From Pseudoips prasinana (taxonomy: Eukaryota; Arthropoda; Insecta; Lepidoptera; Nolidae): a stretch of DNA of 64,000 nucleotides. Both the position numbers and the translations under genes were made by a program. This document shows, one piece after another, positions 31,668 to 43,529 of the stretch. The notes below the pieces were generated by a model. It was not told the origin of the DNA. It ran no database searches and saw only the letters and a list, made by a program, of their open reading frames with translations. The stretch's first letter is position 1, and every line of letters starts with the position of its first letter. The DNA lies in NCBI GenBank assembly GCA_951640165.1, contig OX621250.1, positions 8,742,001-8,806,000 on the forward strand, given 5' to 3'.

Positions 31668-32519
31668 TATGAGAGATGTTTAATACAAGTTTCGTTATCA
31701 ATGTGTAATTTTTTACATAAAATTACTCAATATCAACACAACCAGCCAATACGAATTACAATACAATTGACAATTGGTTGACATTGACGTTCTGTTTCTT
31801 TTAACGTTTTGGCTATGATTCTAATGGTCTTTTAAGCGTTGATGTTAATAGTGGAGTTGCCAATTAAAACTTTTCCAGTTATATAAGGTAGCCGCAAAGA
31901 TTAAGAAACCACGTTGACAATATTTACCATAGAACTCCATCTGACAGCAGCAATTTAACATTCTATTTTAGAATGACGCTCAGGTGTTCGACCATCAGTA
32001 GTTGCGTTACAAGATACGTATTTACCCCTAAATATCATTAAAATACCAAAATTAAATATCGTTAAATGTTATTAAATGATGAATTATAAATTAAACTTAT
32101 TACCTATCTGTCTGAGTAGGATTATTTAAATCTAAGTATGGTGCACTTTCTAATGACTCTTGAGAAGTTTAAAGCTCAACTCCAGTATAGAACGGGCAAT
32201 TTCATAATTAAAGAAATAGATGGGTCTTCAACTTCTTTAATAATCTCAGTAGAATCTCTTAACAAACTGGTGTAAAAATTAACATAGATTAGACAAAAAT
32301 CATGTCAAACGTCCATGTCGCATCCACTCAAGTGAAGGTGTAGCCGACCTTGGACAAAACCATCCAATGAGGTAGTTTCAGCTGCGTGAAAGAGGTCGTA
32401 AAATCTTACTTGGCTGGGCAACGTTCAGCAACTCAAATACCAGTGTGTCGAAAGTCTTTGATCAGTTTTGGTGGTTTGTGTTGGTTGGTTACTATGGGAG
32501 TAACCCTGCGCTATCGAAA
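31668..32519. other. Upstream region of the ZNF277-family gene, no other gene seen
   Basis: The promoter should lie just above 31667 on the minus strand, but I cannot point to a defined core element. The rest is AT-rich intergenic DNA. Confidence 0.4.
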
Positions 32520-32830
32520 CAGAAACTTCTAAATCCGCAGGCGACCCAAAGTAGCCGACATAGCCCAAAAAATGGAAAAACTGAAGTGGCAATGGGCGGG
32601 GGCGCGGGGCACATAGCTCATAGAACTGACAGCCGCTGGGGCAGAAAGGTTCTCGAGTGGTGACCATGAACAGGAAGACAAAGCGTGAGCAGGCTACAAG
32701 GTCGCAGGTAGCCACTGTACGCGGGCAGCACAAGTAGCACACATGACAATACGGCCATCGTGGAGATCCTTGGGTGAGGTTTTTGTCCAGCAGTGGACGT
32801 CTTTCGGCTAATATGATGAATACTGTGAGT
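32520..32830 (+). pseudogene. RTE LINE fragment: ORF2 C-terminus and 3' tail
   Basis: The plus strand reads 'AKKMEKLKWQWAG', then after a break 'AHRTDSRWGRKVLEW', followed by the tail 'tggagatccttgggtgaggt', 'tgtccagcagtggacgtctt'. It is a 5'-truncated and frameshifted RTE copy. Confidence 0.8.
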
Positions 32831-33354
32831 TAACCGAAATGGGACTGCAAAACTGGCTATCAGGTGAAATAATTGGATATAAATATTTTCGTAAAAACAG
32901 CTTAGGGGAAATTTTTAACACCTTGCTGTCAATAATTCAATCAAAATACAAAATCAATATTTAGTGTTAATTCCGCTAATTGTCAGTTTAATCATGCTGG
33001 GATGCAATTTGCACCGCCCTCCCGCCCGCAAAAATGTGCACATGCAAAGAAGGACAATATAAAAAGCAAATTACATGCGCCAGTACGATACCCAACACGT
33101 GTTTCGGTCCTCCACGGACCATTCTCAAGGGCTGCTAACTCGTCGAGTGCTCGAAGGAGACTAAACTAACTTTTTTAGTCTAGATTTCCGCAAAGTAACG
33201 CCTGATTCCATTACTTGTCAATAATTCATCATAATAATGTTTTTTACACAGGTTTACGGTTCTCACGAGAATAGTTGAACTTATACTCGCAGTAAAAGAT
33301 AGTAAAAATTCAACTATTCTATCTGTAACTATTTTAGCATAAAAATCTTGTGAG
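32831..33354. other. Intergenic with an unclassified repeat
   Basis: 'acacgtgtttcggtcctcca' near 33098 is a motif I know from dispersed lepidopteran repeats, possibly Penelope-related; I cannot confirm the class. No gene. Confidence 0.35.
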
Positions 33355-33515
33355 TCTTACCACTCGAGAACCTTTCTGCCCCAGCGGCCGGCGGTTCTAT
33401 GAGCTATGTGCCCTGCCCACTGCCACTTCAGCTTGGCAATTCTTACGGCTATGTCGGTTACTTTGATTCGCCTGCGGATCTCAACATTTCTGATTCGATC
33501 TCGCAGGGAAGAAGG
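33355..33515 (-). pseudogene. RTE LINE fragment (ORF2 C-terminal part)
   Basis: 'accactcgagaacctttctg' to 'ttctgattcgatctcgcagg' matches the RTE C-terminal coding region seen at 10180-10330, on the same (minus) strand. It has neither tail nor upstream part. Confidence 0.75.
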
Positions 33516-34125
33516 GAAGACACTTTCATGACGCGGGATTTATACACCCAGTGTTACCATTTTTTAAAATAGGTTCGAAAGGCTAAGGCAGCTAGGGCCT
33601 CAAAACTCTATTAAGAAAGTAGAAAATCAATCATGAAAATATTGATTAGAATTTAATCGAGTCACCCCGAGAAGAGAATTTGGTACCCCCATAAAAGCCA
33701 TAAATCAAGAATCGGGTTGTTAATTGACTCATTTGATTTAATATCTAACAATGTTATAAAATTTGACGTCAAATTCGAGTGCGTTGAAGAATTGTGAACA
33801 AATTTTTATAATTTTGAAAATATTTAAAATAGCACGAGTTTAGAGGTATGAGTCTAAATAAATAAATAATTCTTAATTATTTTATAGCAACTCTCTTTTC
33901 GTATTACAGTTATAATATGTATCTAATTTTTATATTTCCATCCAATATTAGTTTGCTTCGTAAAGATATCATTTCTTTTCTGATAAATTAGGTATCAGAT
34001 AAGTAAGCATATGTTTACGAGGCAAACTATTATTCTCTACCTGTTTTTTATTGATGTGAAACGTAAAACAGATTTCTGGCGTGGCGACGCATGCCGTGGT
34101 TTTTTTTTAGTTCCTATCACAATAT
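33516..34125. other. Intergenic
   Basis: AT-rich; nothing recognised. Confidence 0.35.
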
Positions 34126-34129
34126 GTTC

Positions 34130-34285
34130 TTTTCGACTTCGACTTCGACTGCTACTTGGACTTCGACTTCGACTTGACTTCGTCTTCGACTTCGACATGA
34201 CTTCGACTTTGACTTCGACTGCGACTTATACTTCGACTTCGACATCGACTGCGACATCGACTTCGACTTCGACTTCGACTTCTGC
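34130..34285. repeat. (CTTCGA)n hexanucleotide array
   Basis: About 150 bp built from 'cttcga' with occasional 'ctgcga', 'catga' and 'ctttga' variants. The open frames that cross it read as serine/threonine or lysine/serine runs and are artefacts. Confidence 0.9.
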
Positions 34286-34485
34286 ATATTACTTTTACAA
34301 AATAATGTCGATGTTTCACATCTGCCAGGCGTCCCGTGACGGCTCACATTAATTAAATCGCGCCCCCAACGCCAGGCGCCTGCTTCCAGTCTAAGTAGAA
34401 TATTGAAATTTTAAAATTAAAAGCGTGTTGAGAGATGACTGTACCTACCTCCTGTTAAAAAAAAATTACTATAACTGTCTTGTGG

Positions 34486-34592
34486 CGATTGAGACAGTCG
34501 CCTCGCTACTTCGTGTCCCGGGTTCGATTCTAACGCAGGACAACTATTCATGTGACCCATAAATAGTTGTTCTGAGTCTGTATATACAGACG
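34486..34592 (+). mobile_element. tRNA-derived SINE fragment
   Basis: A-box-like 'gtggcgattgagacagtcgc' and B box 'gtcccgggttcgattctaac' are followed by the SINE body 'gcaggacaactattcatgtg'. It is cut by the adjacent MITE. Confidence 0.65.
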
Positions 34593-34720
34593 CCAGCACA
34601 TCAAGCTACCCCAATCTATCAAATTTTCCTAATTGAAAGTGAACTTTTGCTTTTGTGATAAAGTTGAAAAACTATAAAAAAAAATTGATAGATTGGAGTA
34701 GCTGGATGTGCTGGCGTCGG
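34587..34720 (+). mobile_element. ~135-bp MITE, copy 2
   Basis: Starts 'cagacgccagcacatcaagc' after TA and ends 'ggatgtgctggcgtcgg' before TA. Terminal inverted repeats are ~30 bp. Same family as 7806-7940 and 56179-56313. Confidence 0.85.
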
Positions 34721-35270
34721 TACTTTGTGTCCGTCAATTTTATATAATTTTATATATTTTCTAATGTACCCCGCGACACCGGCATCCATTTCGCGTTGTC
34801 TTACAAAAATAAGATGATGCTACTACAATGATATGGCGGTTTTTTTATGCTAGTATTTTTGAAGCATTGTACTATATGACCCGGAGCTTTTTTTTGGTAG
34901 AAAATTGTGGCAGTGTGTTTTTAAGATACCAGAAACGCGAAACTAGTTTCCAAGAAAAAATAATCACCAATTCTGTCCTATGGGATCGGTGGGATAGTGG
35001 GAATTAAGGGTGGGGAAATGATATGGTAGGGCAAAAGTTGTAATCAAGGTCATACAAGGTCAAATCAAAATAAGTTATTTTCTTTTGTTAGATGCTCTCT
35101 TTACAAATCAAAGTGGTTTAAGATCGGAGTCAACACCCGAATTATTCGTGTGTTCTATTAATTATAGTCAAGGTAAAAACCGTGTGTGCTCAGGGTACAG
35201 TTGCAAATTCGATTTTAACATTTTGTAAGTGACCCGAGTGTCAATTTAAGGTAATCTTCATGTTAGCTTT
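34721..35270. other. Intergenic
   Basis: No gene or recognised element. Confidence 0.35.
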
Positions 35271-35335
35271 ACTTCATCATCATCATCATCATATTAGCCG
35301 AAAGACGTCCACTGCTGGACAAAGGCCTCTAGCTT
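35271..35335 (-). mobile_element. RTE LINE 3' tail fragment
   Basis: A (cat)n run followed by 'attagccgaaagacgtccac' and 'tgctggacaaaggcct', the inverse of an RTE 3' end. Confidence 0.75.
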
Positions 35336-35639
35336 AACTTGCGGTAAAATATTTATAAATAAAACGGGATGGGTCGGGCGAAGTTCAGTAAGAGCATTAC
35401 CTCTGTTTTAACCTTGAAAACAGAGAAACCTGACGCCGACAGAGACTGACACTCGCTGGAGATCTTGTAGCCATATCTAAACATAACTAATCTGTTGTGT
35501 TACGTGAATAATCTGTAATATGATTGCTATCATTCACTTACATAGATACCTACATAACTTTAAAATTATTGGCCGTCTAAAAATGAATAATATTATAACT
35601 GTTTTTCTTTTCGCTTCCTAAATATATTAAATCTAAAAT
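35336..35639. other. Intergenic
   Basis: Nothing recognised. Confidence 0.3.
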
Positions 35640-36430
35640 AATATACATTCAGACAACCGACCGAGCAGATATTGTGTACGCCTGTTAAACAATTGCTCTA
35701 AGTGGGCTAAATCACGTGTAAATGTCCACTTGAGTATATTTCGCCGGACCGTATTTACTGGGCCGTGTTGGTACCGATAGTAGATGCACCCGCTGAGTTT
35801 GTTTCACTGGGTCTACTTAGTTGGGGCGGTTTAGATACGGTGGTATCATTAAAACGCCCCAACCAAAGCCAAGCTAAATGACCGTACCGCTACGACCGTA
35901 CTACACCAGTACCATCATAGAAATAAAATACTGACTCAGTAAAGACAGAACCATTCAAAAAAGATGTAATAATTTTTATTATTACATTTTGTAATAAAAT
36001 TTCTTTTAAATTATAAATACAAACTTAAATAACCATTTTGACAATAACTTCAAGAATTTAGCTACTTAACGAAACCATTACTACCATAAATTAAGTTATA
36101 ATTCTATATGATCAAATATAAGTCACGATCTAATAACTATTTGTACCTAGAATTAATATACATATACTATACATATAACTAGCTGTGCCCCGCGGTTTTA
36201 CGTGCGTTAAGCTTATAAATTATAGCCTATGTGTTAATCTAGGGTGTTAGCTAACTCCATACCAAATTTTATTAAAATCATTCCAGCCGTGAAGAAGTAA
36301 CAAACATACACACTGAAACATAAACAGTCACAAACTTTCGCCTTTATAATATTAATGTGATTTGTGATATTATAATTCATGTTCTGACTATTTTCAAGCG
36401 CCTTTTTAAAGTATACCGTTTTTATTTCAT
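35640..36430 (+). repeat. Family A repeat (long copy) with nested Helitron
   Basis: Matches the minus-strand copy at 121-690 from 'cagacaaccga' to the 3' end, and the short copies at 3095-3300 and 8525-8715. A short frame around 35722-35880 reads 'PAEFVSLGLLSWGGLDTVV' and resembles the translated minus-strand frame at 437-637. An in-frame stop lies upstream. Interrupted at 36179-36360. Confidence 0.65.
36179..36360 (-). mobile_element. Non-autonomous Helitron, 182 bp, both ends present
   Basis: The minus strand begins TC at 36360 ('tcacattaatattataaagg') and ends CAGCTAG with G at 36179. The 3' hairpin ('cgtaaaaccgcg') is weak. The flanks are A and T. The other family A copies give the uninterrupted sequence around the insertion. 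Confidence 0.78.
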
Positions 36431-36984
36431 TTTTATTAAAAAAAACTTTGACCTTGACGTCGGCCTGAGATCATCTTGACTTGAAAGAGAGCATCCCGCT
36501 GTAATTTTATGTTATAATCTTGACCTAGAAATACTTGACATTACTTTGCTGCAGATTTGCTGCAGACACACCCATATTACTTTATTTTTGTTTAAAACAC
36601 GAAGATACTTCCAGTATCCCACAGGTCCCGATGGGAAGTAACGTTATTTTTTTCGGAGAAACTATGAGTTTGCTTATTTTAGAGACTCCAAAAATACAAT
36701 AAAATCACCATATTCTATTCCAAAAAAAAAAAGAATACTATTATAAAATAATTACTGAAAAAGTAATAACTACTAGTAATTAAAAAATCTCCTTAACATT
36801 CTAACCTCATTGGAGTGCCTACAATTCTGTGCCGGCAAAGTGTTATATAGGGTTAAAAAGCAAGAATAATAAAAAGCACCGAAAATGTAATAAAAACTAA
36901 TATTCATAACAAATTTTGCATACCTATGTGCTTACTTGCTTATAAATGATATCTGCACGAGAAACAATATGAAGCTAGAGGGGG
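36431..36984. other. Intergenic
   Basis: AT-rich; no recognised feature. Confidence 0.35.
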
Positions 36985-37210
36985 CATAATAATGAATAAT
37001 GTCCTCCTAGCCGAATCCGGCCATGGCGGCCAGTCTCAATAGAGATTAGCCATCTGCGCGGTACATATTATAGTGCTCAAGTGTGTGCGCAAACACAGGA
37101 GCACATTCTATTCCATCACTCTCATAATACGATGGGACGACTAGCGACACGACCGGAAAGAGGTCAGGCACAGGGCATAAACAGGAGGGACAAGTATAGT
37201 GAAGCCTTAA
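36985..37210 (-). mobile_element. SINE fragment (family of 21566-21715)
   Basis: The minus strand carries 'gaggacattattcattatt' and 'ctctattgagactggccgcc' in inverted order relative to 21640-21710. It extends through 'gtcgtgtcgctagtcgtccc', another piece of a dispersed lepidopteran repeat. Confidence 0.6.
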
Positions 37211-37568
37211 TTTGCTACAATATTATAGTAATAAGGAAATAATTTGAGCGTACTTTAACACTTATTTTCTACCAAGTACATATAATCACAAATCAAGATA
37301 ATATACTATAAAATTAAAGAAATACGGTGAATGGAAAATCAAATTTATGTTGTTAATTATTATTATCTTATTATTATCATGTTATTATATACTTAGTGAG
37401 TGGGCTAGCATAAGGAGCTGTATTCAGTCCCCTTGCTAGTGGAAGCTATTTTAGTTGTATAAGTGAGGGGTCTTCAATGGGTAATGTTTAATTTTCATGG
37501 ACTTTTGCTAGACAGTATATAAGTAATTTAATGCAAAAGGCCTTATCAATCATTTTTGTGTTTTACAG

Positions 37569-39370
37569 AAAGAACAAAAATGGAATTTCTTGACATCCCT
37601 GAAGAAATTATGGTTATGATAACACATTATCTTGATCTTCAATCGCTGCGATGCCTATACAATACAAATGATAGACTCAGAGGCATTATTAAAATGAAGG
37701 GCATAGTTAAAGAGTGGAATATATCTCTTAGTGTTATGGCCACAGAAAAATCTTTCAAACTAAGCATGTTTAAGAATGTCTGTGAAAATTTACAAGTGCT
37801 GAACTTATCCGGTGTTTCCGATTTGTCCAATACAACACTTATTCAAACATTGAGGAAGTTAAAATGTTTGAAATGCTTGGACGTTTCCTACACTAACATT
37901 TGTATTTTGGATCTTTTATCTATACCAGAAGTATGTCCTACATTGAAAGATATCACTACAAATTTTACGTTTAAAAAATCATCCGGATATAGGAACTTCA
38001 CCCAAACACTACTCTATGAATGCCAAACTCTATTTAAACAGTTTGAGAATATTCATTTCATAGGAACCATACATTCTTTGTTTCACACAAAATATATAGC
38101 TTTTATTTTACAATATACTAAATTAATAAGTTTGAAATATAGTATATCAATGGTAGACATAGATTATAATGAAGATGTACCTTTCACGAGAGATCCTGAT
38201 AGATGGCGTGACAAATTTCCGCATTTTGATAACTTTTTTATATATTTATTGAATTGGCAAGAAAAAGAAAAGATTGCTAACTATGGCACGGAACCTTCCA
38301 CATATTATGTAAAATTTTATGATACATTGACTATCCTTCGTGCGAATAAATATGCAAGTATTGTAATTGTCAGGCGAGGATTCGCCAAGCTCATCGTATA
38401 CGCATCACCATTGTTTAAACATTTCTTGAGAAAACACTTTGATATTAAAGCGGAATGCATCAACTCTTTAATTGAGTTCTCGTCAAACTCAGCTATAATG
38501 GTATGGAATAAAGACACAACACATTTTAATGACATTTTTTTCAGTAAATTGGCAGTAATTTTAAGACCATATTTTCCTCAGAATGTTGAAAATGATAATT
38601 TTGAATTGTCCGCTACAAAGGATGTTAATTGGTTCGTATCAAATCCAACTCCTTTTTGCATTACTAAATCTGGCCTTTCAAATAAAAAGCAAAATTATTC
38701 ATCCCTTACCTTTGAATTAGACTATGATTCGATGTTTACTGAGAAAGATAAATTAGAGCTGAGTGTGATTTTTAGTAACCATGTAGCTGAATCTATCACT
38801 ATATCACCTGAGAGTGATTACCTAAAAAAGCTTACATTTTTAAGTTTATCGGATATTTCTCATGCATCAACTCATTACAGATCAGATTTTTTTAATATTT
38901 TATTCCGATATTGTGAGAATCTTGTGACTCTCAATGTACAACATTGCTATTTTATGCCGATGAGCTCTGCATCTGTGGCACAGAATTTGCCATTAAGTAG
39001 ATCTATAAAAAATGTAAGACTTTTAGATTACGATATCGATTTTGAACCATTGTTTTTGTCAGTCAGCCAATGTAAAACGTTGGAGAATCTTCATGTAATC
39101 AGTTATCGTGGAGAAAGGTGGCATGGTAGAGACATACATGGTGATCCATGTAAGATTATAGAAAACTGTGTTCATTTGTACAACATGTATATAATAGCTC
39201 CTATGACGGAAAAAACGCGGTCTGCAGTGTTAAGAAATGTCGACATTGCAAAAAAACGATTTGGAAAGCCGTATCTTAATATAGCTTTAAATGTTGTAAA
39301 TGAAATAAGCAAATATCTTTATGATCCATATATGAAAGTGTTTAGAATAAGTCCAATAAGTCCGTCTTAA
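37569..39370 (+). CDS. F-box/LRR-like protein, paralog 1
   Basis: I place the start at 37580 because 'tttgtgttttacag' (AG at 37567-37568) is a convincing splice acceptor 11 nt upstream; an earlier in-frame ATG at 37556 lies inside that intron. The protein has 596 residues in one coding exon. Residues 4-37 ('IPEEIMVMITHYLDLQSL') fit an F-box, the Skp1-binding module of SCF ubiquitin ligases. Leucine-rich-repeat-like segments follow at about 68-115 ('LQVLNLSGVSDL', 'LKCLDVSYTNI') and 409-505 ('LKKLTFLSLSDI', 'CENLVTLNVQHC', 'CKTLENLHVISY'). No signal peptide or membrane segment is seen. By family logic it would act as a cytosolic or nuclear substrate adaptor; the substrate is unknown. It is paralogous to 49717-51492 on the same strand. 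Upstream non-coding exon(s) are not located. Confidence 0.82.
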
Positions 39371-39615
39371 ATTCTTGGTTGTTTTCGTTAGAAGAGTAAT
39401 ATTTCTGAACCATAATATGATATAACCATGTAGCTCCCTTATGTGACTTTTCCAAATCAATTGTCTATATTCAATAATGTAGTTTTCTGTGTGAGGGCAT
39501 CATTACTCAGTGTTTATGTGTCTTAGTATAAGTATAGAATTAAAATAATATAAGTAACTCGTCGAATAAAATCTATCCTGGATTTGTTGGAGTCGGTTGG
39601 TCGTTGGTTGTTGTT

Positions 39616-39617
<2 letters not shown>
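39371..39617. other. 3' flank of F-box paralog 1
   Basis: Probable 3' UTR. A canonical 'aataaa' occurs only near 39564, about 190 nt after the stop. Confidence 0.4.

Positions 39618-39706
<89 letters not shown>
39618..39706. repeat. (TA)n microsatellite, ~89 bp
   Basis: Uninterrupted TA repeat. Frames across it (isoleucine/tyrosine runs) are artefacts. Confidence 0.97.
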
Positions 39707-39708
<2 letters not shown>

Positions 39709-39819
39709 ACACCATCTATCAGAAGGATTGGAAGAACAATATCGAAAATAAGAGCGAATAAAAGAAAGATACAACCTTTGCACAGGGCACATTAGACCGA
39801 AGATTCCAGATAAACAGTA

Positions 39820-40904
39820 GGGGAAGACCGGGCAAAGTGGATACCTTAAGATATTCAAGACTTTATCATAAAAAGTATAAGTAATAGAAACAAAATTAAT
39901 GTTTCAAATCAGTCTTTATTAATTGATTTTACATATATTATAATCAAATAACCTTAAATGGGAACCAATTAGGAACTGATGCCCGGGTAAAGTGGATATG
40001 GTACTTGGGCAAAGTGAACAGATACCTTCTAATCTCACACAAAACTAAAGTTAACCTTATTAATTAAACATAATAAACTTAACGAAACATAACATTAGTT
40101 TATAGGAAATAGCTTAAAGATTATTACTGGCAGTTGTCACTTGAAATTAAATCACCAATGCCTTCAAAAGCAGTAGGTACATGTTTCGTGACACCAGCTG
40201 TGACAGGTACCACATCGAATCCAATTTTCAACTGGCTGCTCATGCTCATCTTCTTCAATATATATTTCACCGCAAACCAAAATACACAGAATATATCCTT
40301 GAGGTGACCTCACTAAAAACAGGTCGGAATCTGCCAAGTTTTGCAATAACATTACCACTTTGCTACTGTACCCTTCGCCGATTCTCCGAACTTTATAGCG
40401 GTCTGCATGACGCGTACTTCTCAAAAGCCTTAATTAGTGTTTTAAAATTATTCCCCATCTGCAATAAAATATGAGCTTTGTTATACTGTAACTCAATAAT
40501 AAACTCGGGCAAAGTGAACAGCTTATCCACTTTGCCCAATACAGCCATTTCTAAAGTTAAATCAAATTACACAAAAACGATTGCTTACTATTCTCTGTTA
40601 AATACATATTATAAGCGCACCTTGACACGTAATGAAACATAAGTACTCTCAAGGGTGATAAGCAAATAGCACGCAAAATATAGTACATTACAATTACCTT
40701 AAATTTCGAAAATAATGTTACGTAACCATAATTTGCCGTTCTGCAGCCACCGCTCGACGTTGCCTCTCGCTTACGTGTTTGCCGCTCATTGAGATAAGAT
40801 GCCCGAACGTTTCTATGGGCCCGTGGTTGATGTCAAACGAATACTTTAGATGTAGTGGGGACTATTCGCTATGCCCGGGGTATTCGCTTTGCCCGGTCTT
40901 CCCC
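39820..40904 (-). mobile_element. pogo-like DNA transposon, internally decayed
   Basis: Terminal inverted repeats 'ggggaagaccgggcaaag' (39820) and 'ctttgcccggtcttcccc' (40904), flanked by TA on both sides (39818-39819 and 40905-40906). This target duplication is typical of Tc1/mariner/pogo elements. The minus frame 40424-40164 ends in 'NWIRCGTCHSWCHETC', the PHD-like C-terminal finger carried by many insect pogo-type transposases; the DDE core is gone. 'gggcaaagtg' and variants recur inside both ends. Confidence 0.8.
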
Positions 40905-40906
40905 TA

Positions 40907-41229
40907 ATAGCTGCTATTATGCCATCAACTAAATATTGTGATATTTTTTTATGGTAAAGCAATGCAAAGCGATGTTAATTAAATCAATAACTTTTACGTT
41001 ATATAAGTTATATTATATCAATTAGTTTTAGTTTGGGGCAGCAATTAATACCAATAGTTAATTGTACCTTTTTAAAAACTACTTACTGTACTCTCGATCT
41101 ATATTATGACATTGATGACCAGGGTTTATAGGTACCTACAGAACTATGTTAATAAACTCCGCCTGCTGAAAGACTACCTAACTTTGAATTAGCGTTGAGT
41201 TTATTGATTTTTATTTCTGATGTGTGCTA
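40907..41229. other. Intergenic
   Basis: Nothing recognised. Confidence 0.3.
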
Positions 41230-41462
41230 AAATTTGCGTTAGTCTCGCTAAAACTCGAGAACGGCTGCACGGATTTATCTTATCTTGGTCTTGAAATGTT
41301 TGTGGAGGTCTAGGAAAGGTTTAAAAGGTGAGAAAATTCCAATAATTGCCGGGAAACCCTAAAATAGACCTTTTCTTTTACCCATATAAACGTTTTCTAA
41401 AACATAAGTTTAGGTCTTTTATTTATCGATTGAGGCAATACGAAGTCTGCCGCGTCAGCTGG
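41230..41462 (+). mobile_element. Probable Helitron-like 3' end
   Basis: 'cgagaacggctgcacggatt', 'aatacgaagtctgccgcgtc' and then 'agctgg' followed by T resemble a dispersed repeat that ends in CTRR. The 5' end is not seen. Low confidence in the class. Confidence 0.45.
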
Positions 41463-41887
41463 TGTTTAATATAAACGAATTGATAAACGTTTTATTAATT
41501 ATTTATTAATACAACCTTTCAGCGGGCGGACTTTATTGATTATATTTAATTAAATTTTCTTTTGATCTTACTATAAGAACCTTAGGTACCTACTATACGA
41601 CAACGATGCCTGACTTGGCTGTTCCATAAGTCGAGAGCTTAAAAAAACGCTACTCTGTATTTGATTGTATCGAATAATTAAGTACTTATTCGTTAAATTA
41701 CAGAACATAAGATTGTCATAGGTCACACATTGTCATAATAATTATAAGTAAAAGTTACTTCATGCTTATACAGTTGTGTCACAGTAGGAACAGAATATAA
41801 ATTTTACATTAGTATACAGGACAACCTCCTTTAGTGTTTTCTAGTCATAAGCTAAATAGTACGATTTTTGAAAAAAAAAAAAAAAAA
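41463..41887. other. Intergenic
   Basis: AT-rich, ending in a poly-A run at 41871-41887. Confidence 0.35.
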
Positions 41888-42145
41888 CTAGTGTGTACTT
41901 ATGTACACGCGTTAGAAGTTATACTTTTTAATATACAACTTGAACATAGTTATCAATTTTCATACCACCTAGAACTAACTTCATGCTGTTGTTTTTACGA
42001 TGCGCGCGCATCGTAAAAATTCACTGACATACCACCTAGAACTAACTTCATGCTGTTAAATTTTTTGGTGTCGGTGTGCGCGCGCATCGTAAAAATTCAC
42101 TCTCATCATTTTTCTCCATCGCGCCAAAAGAAGTATAACTTCAAA
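41888..42145 (-). mobile_element. GCGCGC-rich element, short copy with two units
   Basis: Inverted relative to 25290-26115. It starts 'gtgtacttatgtacacgcgt', contains two units of 'taccacctagaactaact' with 'gcgcgcgcatcgtaaaaatt', and ends 'gcgccaaaagaagtataact'. Both ends are shared with the long copy. Confidence 0.8.
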
Positions 42146-43529
42146 AAATTTAGCTAAGTTGTCATAACTTGTTTTTTTTTTAAATTATCATTATTATCTG
42201 TTGCTACTTCTGTTATGACCTACAACTTTATGATACCTACCTTATTCAAAAGAATACGTAACTTTAATATTCTTTTTTATCTTTATTAATAAGGGGTTTT
42301 TAACCACACGGATACGTCAACCCCATTGTACCTTATGCTTTATTTACACACAATTGTACCTATTTAATAAACTATGATAATAGAAAAGAGTATCACCGAC
42401 TAGACTTCTGAATTAAATCACAAATTATGTGTTTAGTTTTTTCTGATTTAGGGTATGCCAAAATATTTTGGACCAGACCAACATCCCACATATTTAAAAT
42501 TAAACTCCCTAGTCAGAGATTCCCTTATATGCTTTTTTTTAGCACATTCCATCAGCAAATGAAATATGCTTACCTAAATAAATATTTCAATGTTTCTATA
42601 CAATTTAATTTAACCTGATTATTTAAAACATTGAATATGTGGGAGTTTAGCGTAGTTACAAGTATTTTGTCCATATGCCAATTGGTATTAATTATACGAA
42701 TTTAATCTATTATATTATATGACTTGGTTTAAAAAACTTGTCATTTTTATACGAATATATACAGGATTAGATGATTCTTATCCATATTTATATTTACACT
42801 CGATATAATGTTTGTTATACTTTCTACATACTATGTAGTAGGTAAATTAAAATGTTCTACGTGTTGTGAATTACGTGTCCAAAGTGTATTCTTGGTGTTA
42901 TTAAATTCATTATTATCACGTACATACAGTGTTTTATTTTATAAATATAATTATTGAAGAAATAAAGATAAGTTGATTTTGATTTCCATACACAAATATT
43001 CTGTCGGATGACCCGTTAAGCCTACTTTGTTAACAATTCTGGATATGGAATCAATACACATCCCATGAACATCTGAATTTTTTTAAATATTCGACCAATA
43101 TAGTTCCGACAACCATACGCCATATCTAACTCAGTTTTAGCATCTTTACAATCTTTGTCTTTAAAACGGGTAAGGCCCCACTCATTTTCTTATGGTGGCG
43201 TTAAATCCCCGTGCTTCAAAGAGCACGTAAAATCGGCCTCACATGCTTCATTAACTATTTACTCACTCTCTTTATTTTCTATTGAGAGTGATCTAGCAGA
43301 AAGTGTACCTTCATTTATGCACATACTCAACGATATGAAATGTACAATTGTCTAGTTTCCTGTGAGACTGGCAGCTATGGCTGAAATTTCACCAGAAGGA
43401 CAATATTAGAGCAATTAACTAAAAGAGCTTAAGTCGTCACTCAATGCGGCTTCAATGCCTACACACAATATCACATTAGCTCTCAAAAAAGTTTATTTAG
43501 GTACTATTATTCAATAATATACCTAATAG
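42146..43529. other. Intergenic, no gene supported
   Basis: About 1.4 kb of AT-rich DNA. Frames of up to 66 codons (e.g. 43155-43355) show no domain. Confidence 0.35.

Noticed and set aside
34011..34352. 113-codon frame rich in threonine and serine
   Set aside because: It is created by the (CTTCGA)n array.
37556..37579. Earlier in-frame ATG of F-box paralog 1
   Set aside because: It lies before a strong splice acceptor that is matched at the same distance in paralog 2, so it is intronic.
39523..39858. Open frames with long isoleucine-tyrosine runs
   Set aside because: They are translations of the (TA)n microsatellite.
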